Position numbers and translations under genes: made by a program | NCBI GenBank assembly: GCA_013397075.1 | Contig: VWZS01002961.1 | Span: 216,598-280,597 of the forward strand | Origin: Rhabdornis inornatus | Taxonomy: Eukaryota > Chordata > Aves > Passeriformes > Rhabdornithidae | Length of the DNA stretch: 64,000 bases | Direction of reading: 5' to 3' | Shown: positions 10,530 through 21,379 of the stretch, in pieces | How positions within the stretch are numbered: the first letter of the stretch is position 1 | Layout: each line of letters starts with the position of its first letter | The notes under the pieces: generated by a model | Told to the model about the DNA's origin: nothing | Seen by the model: only the letters and a program-made list of their open reading frames with translations | The model's database searches: none

Positions 10530-10660
10530 TCAATTAAGAAATTTTTTTTTTTTAGGACTCATTAAAAGAGAGAGAGAAAGAGAGAGGTTTATTTTTTTTT
10601 CCTTCTTTGCGGTAATTATTATTAATGGCCTTTCTTTTTAGCAGAGGTTTGTTACCCTGG
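10530..10660. repeat. Low-complexity T-rich / GA-rich patch
   Basis: A run of 12 T at about 10542-10553, then a GAGA-type dinucleotide tract at about 10567-10588, another T-rich run, and GTAATTATTATTAATGG near 10611. Part of the right side may belong to a small AT-rich regulatory island. Confidence 0.6.
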
Positions 10661-12234
10661 CACAGGAGGGGAAGGCTGGCAGGCTCTGGCACAGGGGGGT
10701 GTAACTGGAAGTGACGGGGAACGATGTCTCCTACATGATTCCATTAGCAGGAGAACACATCTGAGGGAACGAGCGATTCCCAGTTCTTGTGTCGTGCACC
10801 ACTGCGGGGCTGGGGAGAGGAGAAGCTGAGAGCAGAGCACGGAAAAGCCTGGCTGTGCCTCCATCTCCCACATGTCCTCCTTATCTCTGCAAACAGCAAT
10901 CCTCCACTTCCAGAGAGCCTTTGGTGCCCGGGCAGCCCTGCCAGCACACCCAGCCGAGCTCCCAGGACCTGAAGTTGACCCTGTCCCACGGCAGCCATGC
11001 CCCAGCCCCTCCCTCCATCCTCTGTCCCGGCCTCCCCCTTTCCCTGCATCAAAGCATCCGTGCAGGCACAGCACCGTGCCTGACCCACTTTTGTACCCAG
11101 AGCAGCCCTGCTGCTGGGAGCTCATCATGCTGCAGTAATCCCGGGTGATCAAAGGCTCCACATCCACCCCCACGTACAGCAAATGCAGGCAGGAGCCTGG
11201 CGTGGGGCTCTGGGCAGGGAACGCCCCAGTGCAGCCTCTCCATGGGCTCCTGGCTCTGCCAGAGCACAAAGCAGAAAATGGGACACGTCTCTGGGAAGCC
11301 CAGGTGTGCACCTGGGAGATCCAGGCTGAGCAGGATGGCAGCTTGTGCCGAGCGTGGGCAGCTCCTGAGCTCCTGGAAGGGAAGGGCTGAGTGAGTGAGA
11401 GGCAAGGCCAGCCTTGGCCCTTGGGGACAAGTGGCTCAAGGCTCCTGGCGAGGAAGGAGGTGCCACGAGCTCTCACAGCTCTTCCTTCTGGTGACCCCGT
11501 GGTTTTGTTCTGCTGTGGATAAATCACATTTTCTGACCCAAATCTGCTAAGTGAGGCTGCACCTGAAGAAATTAAACCCCTCCTACGACCTGTGCTGTCA
11601 GAGCACTGAAAGCAGTGCCAGGGTGATGGCTCTTTGGTGGCCACAGCTGCAGCATCCAGGGACTGACCCCCACCCACAGATGGGGCATCCCCTGCCCACC
11701 CCAGGCTCTGCTCTCCTCATCTGGACAATCCTGGTCCAAGCTCTCTGCAAACACAGGTGGCATCAGCTGCCTCAGGATGGCTTTGGCACAAGTGACAGCA
11801 GAGAACTGCTCTTTTATTCTACTTTTATGATCCTTTTAATGAAAGCTGAGGCTCTGGAGAAGGATGGCAAGGCCTTTCCCTGACCCCACCAAACTCCCTC
11901 ATTGCCCTTCAGGGATGGGCAGACACCCAGTGATAAACACTGGGCTAATGGGCACTGGCTCCACATCATAAACATCACCTCCTGCTCGCACTAATTGTCC
12001 TCCTTGTCACCGCTCCTTGCACAGTGACAAACGATTTGGGTTTAATGGAGATCAGCTTCCCCTGTCACTCCTAAGCCATCCCTCAGCCAGGGATGAGTCA
12101 GGGGAGAGGCCCTGGGTGCAGGGGAGCAGCCCCTGACAGAGACTTCCCCGTTCCCTTCTCCACCTGTGTCATCCATAACAGCCAGGCCAGACCAATTTTT
12201 CCCCAAGGCATATTTTCCCAGCCAAAGCCACTTT
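10661..12234. other. GC-rich spacer with a long but unconvincing minus-strand open frame
   Basis: No repeats. The minus strand stays open for 341 codons (11677 to 10652), the longest frame in the window. Its translation has no recognisable domain and is rich in S, G, C, W and R, as translated GC-rich non-coding DNA tends to be. I do not call it a gene. Confidence 0.4.
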
Positions 12235-12430
12235 GTTTCCTGGAGTAGGAGCAATATTTATCCTTCCCTGTGCTGTGAGATCAAGGGAGCACTTGATAGA
12301 ATTAAAAGGCAACTCATTTAAAAGCAATGCAAGAGCAGCAGTTGGATTACCTGGGAAATTCATGGCTGCAGGGTCATTTTCCGGTAATAATTTGCTGTGG
12401 ACTTAAAATATGACCTTGTGTTACTTCTGG
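12235..12430. promoter_or_regulatory. AT-rich island, candidate regulatory element
   Basis: Holds GAGCAATATTTATCC, AGAATTAAAAGGCAACTC and TTTTCCGGTAATAATTTGC (about 12377-12395), then AAAATATGACCTTGTG, which contains a TGACCTTG nuclear-receptor half-site. Edges against the flanks are clear. Confidence 0.4.
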
Positions 12431-13309
12431 TAGAGCAGAACCTGGCCAGACTCACAGGGTTCAGGAGATGGATGGGTGCCCAAACGGTGCCAGAGTCTGG
12501 AATCTTGTTTGCAGGGCTCTTGAAAGGAAATACAAAGAAAAAAATCGAATCCCAAGTGCTCAGCTGAAGATAAGGAAAAAAATCCCCAACCTGTTACAAA
12601 CTTCAGAGCTCTGGAAGAGGAGAAGCCGAGCAGACGTGTGGCAGTGAGAGCAGCAGAAAGGAAAGCGCTGACCTCTGGCCCCGGCAATAGCGAGGATTTC
12701 TTTAGATATAAAGAAGAAAGAAAGACTGTGATTGCTGGTAATGTGCTGTGAAAGAAACATTTCTTCTCAGCCTCCAACCTGCCAATTGAAGCGTGAGCTG
12801 AGGAGCAGGACATGGCACTGGGAGGCTCCGAGCTGCTGCTGCTGCTGCCCCAGCGCTGGGCACCGCATCCCGCCGGGAGCAGCAGCAGCATCCACCGGGC
12901 AGAGAGAGCCCTTGCTGCCCCAAAGGAGCCACAAAATCTGTCCTCTGCATTCCCCGCCCTGGGACAAGCGTGCTGGCCTGGCCGGACACAGTGATTGTCA
13001 CATCGGAGACTTTGTTCTCCCTTGGAAAACAAAAAAATAGCACCAAGATTTACCTGGAAGGTTTGTCAGGAAGGAAATCAAACCAACTCCTAACAAACCC
13101 CTCTTCAGAAATTATCTCACTGAGTTAATGATGTAAGAAGACTGCAAGATCCAGCTGGGTGAAAAAAATCCTCCAGCTGAGATTCTCTAACAGCTTCCCG
13201 TGGTGAGGAAGTTATTAAAAATCCTGCCCTGGAGAAGGGCCCCCTCTCCGTGTTACCAACTCCCACCACCACCCAGGTGATGATTTGGAGATTTTCTGAG
13301 GTGTTTTCA
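12431..13309. other. Mixed spacer with short (GCT)n run
   Basis: Moderately AT-rich at about 12530-12780 and 13020-13220, CpG-containing in between. A short GCT run lies at about 12832-12848. No firm element can be delimited. Confidence 0.35.
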
Positions 13310-13510
13310 GTAAAGACGACTGATTTATAAAATAGTGGGGAAAAAACCTAACTTGGCTGCTCGGCTTGGCTGCTCCATTTTTTCAGCTGAAGCTGCAGTA
13401 AAACATAAGAGTAATTTCTCGTGTTTAACCAGTGGGTTTCGTGTTGGGGTGCCTTTGAGATACCTGCACTCCAAAATATATGGTATTACAGAAGAAAAAC
13501 AAGGAAAAAA
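13310..13510. promoter_or_regulatory. AT-rich island, candidate regulatory element
   Basis: Contains GACTGATTTATAAAATAG, GTAAAACATAAGAGTAATTT and CCAAAATATATGGTATTAC. The phrase TTGGCTGCTC is duplicated at about 13354 and 13364. Confidence 0.35.
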
Positions 13511-13984
13511 AGACGTGGAAAGGTGGCATTTGGCCATTCCAAGGACACCAGGGAGGAGCAGAAGAAGCCAGCTGAGCTTGGTGGGTGCTGCAGGAGCAGT
13601 GCAGAACTGGCCACCAAGGGAGGGCAAAGAGCCTCCAAGGCTGAAGCTGGGTATGGGGTTATGCTCCCCAAGACCCCCTCCAGCCCTCCTTGTCCTTGTC
13701 CAGGCATGGGAGCCGTCCTTTCCCACAGCACAGCCACCCCTGCTGTGCATCCATCCCCTCGGAAAAGCCACCACGTTTGCCATTGTGCAAACCAGACATC
13801 ACCGCAGCCAGGCTGTGACCTGAAGGGGCACCCGGGCTGCTGGCAGAGCCCACAGACAGAGTTTTTCCCTAAAAAGCCACGTCTTTTCCCTAAAGCTTGC
13901 AGACGTGAGTCTGGCAGGGCTCCCCAGCTCCCTGGCTGGTGGCTGCAGCTAATCCCTGTTAGAACATCCCAGCGAACCTGTCGG
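13511..13984. other. GC-rich spacer
   Basis: Single-copy; nothing recognised. Confidence 0.35.
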
Positions 13985-14135
13985 GCTGTAAATCGCTGCC
14001 TGCTGAGCACCCAGGACACGCAGATCGAGGTAAGTTTACTCCGGAGAGCCAATTAGTGCAAATCTGGCCTGGTAATTACCGTGTGATCAGATGCTGATAT
14101 CTCCGGGCAGATAAGGCTGGGGAAGCGTCTCTGAC
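13985..14135. promoter_or_regulatory. Compact candidate enhancer-like segment
   Basis: A dense motif string: CAATTAGTGCAAAT at about 14050-14063, the perfect 10-bp palindrome GGTAATTACC at 14071-14080, GATCAGATGCTGATATC, and GATAAGG (GATA-type) at 14110-14116. CpGs are retained at both edges. Confidence 0.45.
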
Positions 14136-14864
14136 GGCAGTGGCAGTTGTTCTGATGGCCTCACCTCCATCCCCAAAGCCTCTGGCAGGTTCAGCCTCGG
14201 GCAGGGAGCAGGGAAGAGCTGCGGCTGTCCCTGTGGAGCTGTGCTCCAGCCTCCACCCGGAGCTGGACACCTCCTCCTTGGCTGGCAGAGCCCAGCCCTG
14301 CTTCTCCTGCTGCGGGCAGTGTTTACCTGCTGGGGGCTGGCACCGTCCCGGGGGGAGCCCAAGGGGCTGCAGGAGCGCGGGGATGCTCAGAGCCCGGCAG
14401 GAGGGAGGCACCCAGTGCTGGGGAGGCTCTGAGCCTCTCGGTGCTGCCTTTGTCCCTGCCATGAGGGATGGTGTGAGTGCTGCTCCAGCCCATGTTTGTG
14501 CTCTGTGCTTCCCTCGATGAGGAGGGGACCAGAGCAGATTCGATTGCAGAGGAGAAAAGAGGATTTTGGCACAGGACGGAGTGCTGGGTGGGATTGTCAG
14601 CCGGATCCACTCCCCTGCATGGGAGTGCAAACGGGGTCAGGCACTGGCACACGTGCTGGAGCTGCTCGTGTGTGCAGCTGATGCCTCCGAGAGCAGCAAT
14701 CACCCTTTGGTGAGCCCCACAGCGCTTCGGGAAGTGTCCCACACTGCTCCCCTTGTCCCAGCCCCCGGCAGCGCGGTGAGATCATCATTCCCACGTTATG
14801 AAACCTGGAGCTGAGGCTCCTTGGGGTGAGTCTGGGCTCGTTCTGAGGAGGCGTGGGGACATTT
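14136..14864. other. GC-rich spacer
   Basis: CpG-containing at about 14330-14410, otherwise unremarkable; no element recognised. Confidence 0.35.
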
Positions 14865-15175
14865 GGGTATAACTGGCTGGAGTCATCGTTATGAAACCAG
14901 GAGCCATATACCACCAGGAACAGAGCAGTAAAGGATCCTAAACCTCCCTGACGGTTCTGGTGCTTAATGTCTGCCTGTGGCTTAATTACACCATCAATTC
15001 CATTAAATAGCACTGTAACAACCTGGAATTTAATGAATACATAGAAAAGAATAAATTGGACTCACAGTGTAACTGATATTCCTTTATGGAATCAGAGAAA
15101 ACTGAAACAGAGGTTCAGTTTCTTTTTAGTGAAAGTAGAGAAAGGAATACATTAAAATTAAAGGTTTGAGCTGTA
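14865..15175. promoter_or_regulatory. AT-rich island with nested inverted repeats
   Basis: Contains GGCTTAATTACACCATCAAT near 14981 and AATTTAATGAATACATAG. Its right half carries two nested inverted repeats: outer arms TATTCCTTT (15077-15085) and AAAGGAATA (15141-15149), inner arms AAACTGAA (15099-15106) and TTCAGTTT (15114-15121). It could fold as a stem with one internal loop if transcribed. It could equally be an enhancer with chance symmetry. Confidence 0.45.
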
Positions 15176-15539
15176 GCAGCACTGGCTCCAGACCTGTGGT
15201 GCCTTGGGGTGGCCCTGCCCAGAGGCTGTGACACGCCATGCAGGGCATGGACAAAAGCAGAGGCTCCCAAACAGGGGCACGGCTGTGTCAGAGCCAGCCA
15301 GACCCGTGTGCTAGCCCTTGGCCCAGCTCCCCCAGCATGGAGCTGACTGTCCCAGCACTGCCAGGCTGCTCCTGATGCTCTGCATCCTCTCACAGGGTAC
15401 AGGCACATCCCTCCCTTCCCTCGTCTTTTTAAACTCTGCGTTTCAGTGGAAGAAGTGTTTGCTTTTTTCGCTTAAATAACCACACACTGTTTGCTCTCGA
15501 GGTGTTGAAGCACCCGGACAAATTTCCCGTGTGTTGACG
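15176..15539. other. Spacer before the CpG island
   Basis: Mixed composition; CpGs start to appear from about 15480. Nothing recognised. Confidence 0.35.
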
Positions 15540-16300
15540 AGGAGCAAACAGTCCGGCAGAGCAAGCAATGTTTGCAGAGGAAATCCAGAGGCGTCCCGGT
15601 GCGTTCGGAGCTGCGGCTGCACGGAGAGGGAACGGCGGCACTGCCGGCTCTGTGTCACGGTGAGGCTGCCTGCAACAAGCCCAGCAGTGCCGTGCCCTCC
15701 TCCTCCTCCTCCTCCTCCCACGAGCACCCCGAGCCCGCGGCTGTTCCCCGCTCCAGGCAGGGATGCGCTCTCAGCGCTGGGCAGAGGCAGAGAGCAGCAG
15801 GGCCGTGGTTCCGAGGCTCCAGCCCAGCCTCCCGCAGCGTTAGCCATGCTCCAGAATTCCCCAGAGCCCGAGGGGAGCGGAGCTGGGCAGTGCCCACATC
15901 CCGCATCCCCTGCCATGCCCCTCGCCCGCAGCCACCCCGGCCCTGCCCTCGCCACAAACCGCTCCGGGCTCCTCCTTGGCACACGGCTCTGGGTTTTTCC
16001 CCTCTAAACGCGGCTGCGCTCGGTGTTTGCTGACAAGCACGAACGGATGCGGCGGTGCCACCCCTCCCGGGCCGGGGACACCCCAGGGCTGCGGGCACCG
16101 GGCGGGGTGGAGGCTCGGCAGCTGCTGCCGTGGCTGCTGGCTGTTCCCTGCCCAGCCTGGCACGGGCAGCAGCGTGGCCCGTCCCTGCTCTGCAGGGATA
16201 TCGTTCCCTGCGTGCCGGGCGGGGTGCGGCGCGGCGGTGACCGATGCGCGGGGCTGATTGCCTGTACGGCGATGCTGAAAGGGGTCGCGACTCCCTAAGT
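15540..16300. promoter_or_regulatory. CpG-island-like region
   Basis: Counting by eye gives about 60-65 CpGs in some 760 bp at roughly 65% G+C, an observed/expected ratio near 0.8, in the range used to define CpG islands. Density peaks at 15600-15660 and 16200-16260. A (TCC)n run lies at 15697-15719. No coding exon is recognisable inside. It could be the promoter of an unannotated transcript or an orphan island. The direction of any transcription cannot be read. Confidence 0.55.
15697..15719. repeat. (TCC)n microsatellite
   Basis: About seven uninterrupted TCC triplets within the CpG-rich region. Confidence 0.9.
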
Positions 16301-16379
16301 GCTCGTCAGGATGAAGGATGACAGCCTCAGACAGCGAGACACTTCCCTCCTCTCCCGCAGCTGATGAGTGCTCTGGCGG

Positions 16380-16605
16380 CCAGGGCTGCTGCTGCTGCTG
16401 CTTTTAGTTTACTTTCCCTTTGTTATTTCACTCCCTTTTAATTGTTTAATTAATTTATTTGTTGTAGTTTTCTCCCTCCTTTCTGCCCCCCGACCCCCCT
16501 CCATCCTCTCCTGCTTTCCCTCTGGCTTCTGCAGCTATTTGTGTTGGATCCCGAGCAGTGAGCACTCTCAAAATTTAATTAGGCATTTGGATGGAACCTG
16601 AAAGC
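16380..16605. promoter_or_regulatory. T-rich/AT-rich block beside the CpG island
   Basis: Starts with a short (GCT)n run, then TTTTAATTGTTTAATTAATT at about 16436-16455, a pyrimidine-rich stretch, and AAAATTTAATTAGGCATTTG near 16570. It could be an enhancer-type element or the start of an intron flanking the CpG island. Confidence 0.35.
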
Positions 16606-17384
16606 TGAGCCCGTGCTGGGTTTGGGTTCCCCCGGCCCCGGCCGCTCTCTCCTAAGGCCACTTCACAGTGGGCAGAAGGACACAGGAGCCCCCGGGGGGA
16701 CACAGGAGCTCTCCCAGCCCCCAGCAGCAAATATCCCTCGTTCCCAGTGGAGGAACCGGGATGGAGATGGGCGCGCGTTTGTCACCGGAGCCTCTCCCCG
16801 GCTGCTTTCCCCCGGAGCCAGGGCCGGAATGAGCTGCAGGGAAGGGAATACCGATTCCTGTGCTGGCGGGCTGGAGGGCAGCTCCGCAGCCAGCATCCCT
16901 GGAGATGTGCTCCAGCTCCAGGCACGGGATGGAGAGCGGGGAGCGCCGGGATCGGGGCTGCAGGGGAGAGGAGGGGGCTCGGGGGGTGCAGAGGAGAGGA
17001 GGGGNCAGGATGCTCAGAGGGCATCTCTGCAAACCTGGCTTCTCGCTCTTCCCTGAAGTTTTGCCTCCAGCGCCTTTCAGGAATGAGCTGTAAGCGAGGG
17101 ATGGGATATTCCCGTCCCGAGGGTTTGTTCTGAGGATGCTGCCCTGGAACTCCAACCCCATGTCCCTCCCTGCACCCCGCGGGTCCCACACCGGCGATTG
17201 TCCCCTGCCACGAGCGCTGCTGGGGACATGGCACAGGCTCCTGGCAGTGTCACCTGCAGGCCCAGGCACCTGCAGGCACTGTCCAACACCACCTCAGGCC
17301 AGGACAGCTCTTCCTCCCCTGCTCCACTTCGGTATTTTTTTTCCCTGCCTTTTTTGATTATATAATTGTCCTCCTCATTACCTG
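16606..17384. other. GC-rich spacer with one ambiguous base
   Basis: Moderately CpG-containing. A purine-rich stretch of GGAG/GGGG units at about 16960-17010 includes the only N of the window, at 17005. T-rich with ATTATATAATTG from 17330 to 17370. Confidence 0.4.
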
Positions 17385-17668
17385 CCTGTGTCCAGAACAC
17401 AATCCCTGTGTCCAGAGCACAATCCCTGTATCCAGAACACTATCCCTGTGTCCAGGACAGGATCCCTGTATCCAGAACACGATCCCTGTGTCCAGGACAG
17501 GATCCCTGTATCCAGGACAGGATCCCTGTATCCAGAACACTATCCCTGTGTCCAGGACAGGATCCCTGTGTCCAGAGCACAATCCCTGTGTCCAGAACAG
17601 GATCCCTGTGTCCAGAACAGGATCCCTGTGTCCAGAGCACAATCCCTGTGTCCAGAACACAATCCCTC
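17385..17668. repeat. 20-bp minisatellite, about 14 copies
   Basis: Head-to-tail copies of a 20-bp unit of form CCTGTGTCCAGAACACAATC. Systematic variants occur (GTG/GTA, AACAC/GACAG/AGCAC, AATC/TATC/GATC). Adjacent copies alternate between the ACAGGATC and ACACAATC types, so unit mixing rather than simple slippage shaped it. Frames stay open across the array because the unit lacks stops, not because it encodes a protein I recognise. Confidence 0.95.
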
Positions 17669-17844
17669 ATCCTGAGACATCCACAGGGAGCTGGAGGGAG
17701 GATGAGGAGGCTGGGAGAGATGCTGTGGTAGCTGGGCAGAGCCAGAACTCCCCAGGCACCCCCATCCATGCCCTGAGGAGAAGCTGCCCCAAAGCAGGGA
17801 GCCCCCTTTTCATCTCCTATTAAACTAGTGAGTGCTTGAGGAAG
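17669..17844. other. Short spacer
   Basis: Single-copy; nothing recognised. Confidence 0.3.
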
Positions 17845-18605
17845 TGCTGCCTTCCCTGGATTTGCACATTAAGGCCTGGAAGTGTGAGCAGGCACTAATA
17901 AATTACTCACTGGATTGACAGTTTGAGGCTTTTTTTTTTCCTACTGTAAAACAAGTTTAAAAATATGCCAGGCTCATTCTTGCCTCTATTTTTTTTTAAG
18001 GATCAGTTAGGCACAGGGACTCCAGAGTGAATAAACTGGGATTTATGTCCCCGTCAGTCGGATCCTTAAACTTCCTAAGTGCTTAAAACATACACATTTT
18101 AACTTGAAAAATTACCAGGTTTGTCTAAAGGAAAATTTCAGCATAAAACAGGAAACTCATTTGAAGAGAGAAATTCTCCAATGAAGCGAACCCAGGCAGT
18201 CATAAAAAAGTTAAACCAGGCATAAAGGGAAATGTCAGATGTGTGGGAGAGCCAGATGTCTCTCTATTTTTTCTCTTTTTTTTATATTTTTATAACCTAG
18301 ATCAGATTATAGGAGAATATATGAATGTATCTCACAGGGAGGGGGATGCAGCGAGAGGAGGAGGATTTCATTCCCAGCCTGTAACTTGCTGTAACGTGGA
18401 GCACTCTACAAAGAAAAACATTTTTTTATTTCTAAATAAAGCACTTTAGAGTGACACATTTATTGCTGGCAAAGAATTACTCAAATAAGAGACATTGTCA
18501 GCTATTTATTTTAAAAGCTTTTTTTATTTTTTGAGTTTGGGGAAAAAAGAAAGATCAAAACCCCTTTCCATTCTTCACAATATTCCCTTAAAAGCTTTAA
18601 AATAA
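17845..18605. promoter_or_regulatory. Long AT-rich island, strong candidate conserved non-coding element(s)
   Basis: Some 760 bp of AT-rich, mostly high-complexity sequence, with CACTAATAAATTACTCACTG near 17893, AAACATACACATTTTAACTT, AGATCAGATTATAGGAG and AATTACTCAAATAAGAG. T runs occur at about 17930 and 18270. ATAAAGCACTTTAG near 18436 contains an AATAAA hexamer with no gene upstream. It may be two elements fused. Confidence 0.45.
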
Positions 18606-19514
18606 AGTGGGTTTTTTTGCTCCTGGGTTGCATTTTTGGTGTCTCCAGGGCTGTGCAGCCCGGGGGAGCCTGCAGGGAGCTGGAGTTCCCACAGGGAATG
18701 CTGGGATGAGCCAGGGCTTAGCTGGGAGCTGCCCACACAGACCCTGCTCTTGGCCCAGCTGCCACCATGGGCATTTTGCAGGGACAGAAATGGGAATTGG
18801 GAGTTGGGAGTTTCCCCAGGTGGGGCTGCAGCAATGTGTACCTGCAGCAGGAGCTGCCAGGGCTCTGCCACAGGAAAGGCTCCCGTGGCTGTGCTGATCC
18901 AGAGCAGCCCCAGAGCCCTGGGAAGTCTGGGAGAGGAGCAAGGAGAGGAAGAGGAGATGCTCCTTTGCCGGGCATGTGGCAGGGATGTCCTGGGGTGGGC
19001 CATGCCAATGGTTTGGGGCTCAGGTGTGGGGTGAGAGGTGTTGGGGTGTGGAGAGGTTTGGGAGAGGAGATCCCGTGTGTGGAAAGAACACCCAGCCTGG
19101 AGCATCTGGGAGCTGTGGTGGAGCCAGCAAGGCCAGGCAATGTGAAACACCTCATTGCACAGCTCTGACACCAAACCCGAGTGCAGCCAGGGCTGTGAGT
19201 GTCAGCCCCTGCCCAGAACAGCACACACAACGTGCCCACCAGGGCTCCCCACTCAGCCTCGCCACCAGCACAGCTGCAGCGCCTTTCTCAGCCTCTGACA
19301 TGTTTGTCCTCTTCCTCCTGGGGAAAAAAAAGAGAAGGAAAACAGATCTGTCCATGCCAGGCTGCAGAGAATGTCCCTGGCTGCCCAGGGCAGACGTGGC
19401 TGAGCCCATGGAAGGGCATCCCTGGATCCCAGACACGGCGTGGCCAGAGCTGCTCCTCAGGGGGGCCAGGGCAGCGCCTCTGGGATGGAACCAGGGGCTC
19501 AGGAGCAGCCAGAG
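18606..19514. other. GC-rich spacer
   Basis: Single-copy; purine-rich around 18920-18960. No exon or transposon recognised. Confidence 0.35.
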
Positions 19515-19582
19515 GGAAGGGTTCTGCACAGGGAAGGGCTCTGCACAGGGAAGGGTTCTGCACAGGGAAGGGTTCTGCACCA
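19515..19582. repeat. 17-bp tandem repeat, four copies
   Basis: GGAAGGGTTCTGCACAG repeats at 19515, 19532, 19549 and 19566. One copy has GCTCTG instead of GTTCTG and the last ends in CCAG. Confidence 0.9.
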
Positions 19583-19639
19583 GGGGGAGATGCAGGAGGC
19601 CAAGGGATCCTTGCCTTGCCCTCCCCTCCCTGTCCGACT

Positions 19640-20048
19640 CCAGACCACCTTTAATTTGTCTGCACTGCTTTGGATTTGTTGTTTCATTAGCTTTTCATTT
19701 CGGCTACTTTCTTTCCCCCATAGATTATTCTATTCCTCTTGCTTTCCCCCTTTTCTGTTCCTTTTGCCCTATAATTGGATCATTTGCAGTTTATAGGAAG
19801 GATGAGAAACAAAAGGTATTGACAACGTGAGCATTCAAAATTATATGTCAAGCTCAAAAAAAAAGAGATGAAAAGAAAATCTGGGTCCTCTTTCTTTGCA
19901 TTCTGATTTCTGAACCTGCAGAGCTCATTAGTTTCCTGTGATTGGGACTTTTTCTGTGTCTGTGGAAACCAGAAACCTACTTTTAAGAAGAGCTGTAGTC
20001 AGTTGACTCCAGAGATGAGAAACAGCGAGGTAAAAGCTCAGCATTAAA
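19640..20048. promoter_or_regulatory. AT-rich island, candidate regulatory element
   Basis: Includes TTTCATTAGCTTTTCATTTC, GCCCTATAATTGGATCATTT near 19770, GTATTGACAACGTGAGCATT and CAAAATTATATGTCAAGC. The left half is pyrimidine-rich. It ends where the TTCTC microsatellite begins. Confidence 0.4.
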
Positions 20049-20131
20049 CTTCTCTTCTCTTCTCTTCTCTTCTCTTCTCTTCTCTTCTCTTCTCTTCTCT
20101 TCTCTTCTCTTCTCTTCTCTTCTCTTCTCTC
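20049..20131. repeat. (TTCTC)n pentanucleotide microsatellite
   Basis: About sixteen perfect TTCTC units, entirely pyrimidine on the + strand. Its purity suggests it is young and length-polymorphic. A mirror-symmetric polypurine/polypyrimidine tract of this length can form triplex DNA. Confidence 0.97.
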
Positions 20132-20408
20132 ATTATCAAGCACAGATTTACATCCAGGCCCAATGCTTTTCCCACTGACCCCTGAAAACACAACCAGACA
20201 TTCTCTGGAAGAAAACAAATGAAGTTTTTGTGCTGGATCCCTTCTACTCACCAGCAACCGTCCACCAGGGTGGCACAACTCAAATCCCTTATTCCAGAGA
20301 AATGGGAGCTCCCTGTGAACCCCCAGCTGTAATTCCCAACTTCCAGCCTCATTTCCTGCTGCCACTTCTGCCAGGCTCTGTCCCCAGAGCTGCTGGGGCT
20401 CCAGGAGG
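20132..20408. other. Short spacer between two arrays
   Basis: Single-copy sequence with nothing recognised. Confidence 0.3.
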
Positions 20409-20699
20409 TGGGGATGGAAGGCAGGGATGGATGGAAGGTGGGGATGGAAGGCAGGGATGAAATTCAGGGATGGAGAGCAGGGATGGAATTCAGGGATGGA
20501 GAGGAGGGATGGAGAGCAGGGATGGAATTCAGGGATGGAATTCAGGGATGGAGAGGAGGGATGGAGAGCAGGGATGAAATTCAGGGATGGAATTCAGGGA
20601 TGGAGAGGAGGGATGGAGAGCAGGGATGAAATTCAGGGATGGAATTCAGGGATGGAAAGCAGGGATGGAATTCAGGGATGGAATTCAGGGATGCAGAGC
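20409..20699. repeat. GGGATGGAATTCA/GGGATGGAGAG minisatellite
   Basis: About 24 units, each starting GGGATG, of two main lengths: 13 bp ending GAATTCA and 10-12 bp ending GAGAGCA, GAGAGGA or GAAGGCA. The units occur in a recurring order (GAATTCA, GAATTCA, GAGAGGA, GAGAGCA), a higher-order pattern of about 50 bp between 20525 and 20690. Confidence 0.95.
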
Positions 20700-20804
20700 A
20701 GTGCTGGCTGCATTCGGGACGCCCTGCCAGCGCCTGACCAAGGCTCAGACCAATTACTGCTGGCGTGAGCCCAAGCCATCCATCTCAGCAAATTTCCCTC
20801 CAGG

Positions 20805-21180
20805 GGCCACCCCATTAGCAGAAAATAACTAATTATTGCTGTCAGCTTTAATAAAAAAACATTAGTTGAAAGATATTCCCCCCAACTTTCCATTGCTGTA
20901 TAAATTACAGGAGACAAAACTAACTTCTAAATTGAGTAATTCCAGACATTTGTCAGACTCCAAGAAATGCTTTAATTAGCGTTGGTTAATAAAGTGTTTA
21001 GGTAATTAGGAGAACATTTGTCCTGCCTGTGCAGATTTTTTTTTTCCTCTTGCTTACGACAACTCAAAAAAAATTAATTGGAGTCCAGGCTTCAGGAATC
21101 ACAAAGCTTTTTTGGTGCTTTCTTGGTGCGACTGTTAATGATTCTAGGGGGAGTTGCCTCTAGTGATGGAGTTCTGGAAT
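20805..21180. promoter_or_regulatory. AT-rich island with three TAATTA cores, strong CNE candidate
   Basis: TAATTA occurs at 20830-20835, 20973-20978 and 21003-21008, with AAATTAATTGG near 21072 and GTTAATGATTC near 21133. GCTTTAATTAGCG near 20970 is nearly palindromic. A T run lies at about 21037. The junction with GC-rich sequence after 21180 is sharp. Confidence 0.5.
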
Positions 21181-21379
21181 TTTTCCCTCCTCTTTGTGGC
21201 TGTTTTGTCTGACGTGGGGAGCAGCAGCTCTCGGGGGATGGATCAAACCCAGCCCCAGCAGCTGATTCCCCGCGGGGCGTCGGGCGGGACGCGCTCCGGG
21301 AGCCTCTGTGTCTGCAGCACACGGGGCTGTGCCAGTGACAGCGTCGTTCTGGCTCCAATCCTGGGCCCAGACACAGGAG
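21181..21379. other. GC-rich spacer
   Basis: CpG-containing at about 21270-21350; no element recognised. Confidence 0.3.

Noticed and set aside
10652..11677. 341-codon open frame on the minus strand, the longest in the window
   Set aside because: Translation has no recognisable domain or homologue, is biased to S/G/C/W/R as expected of GC-rich non-coding DNA, and no promoter or splice context supports it.
18976..19830. 284-codon plus-strand open frame
   Set aside because: Runs through the 17-bp tandem repeat and into an AT-rich pyrimidine block; composition changes mid-frame and no domain is visible.
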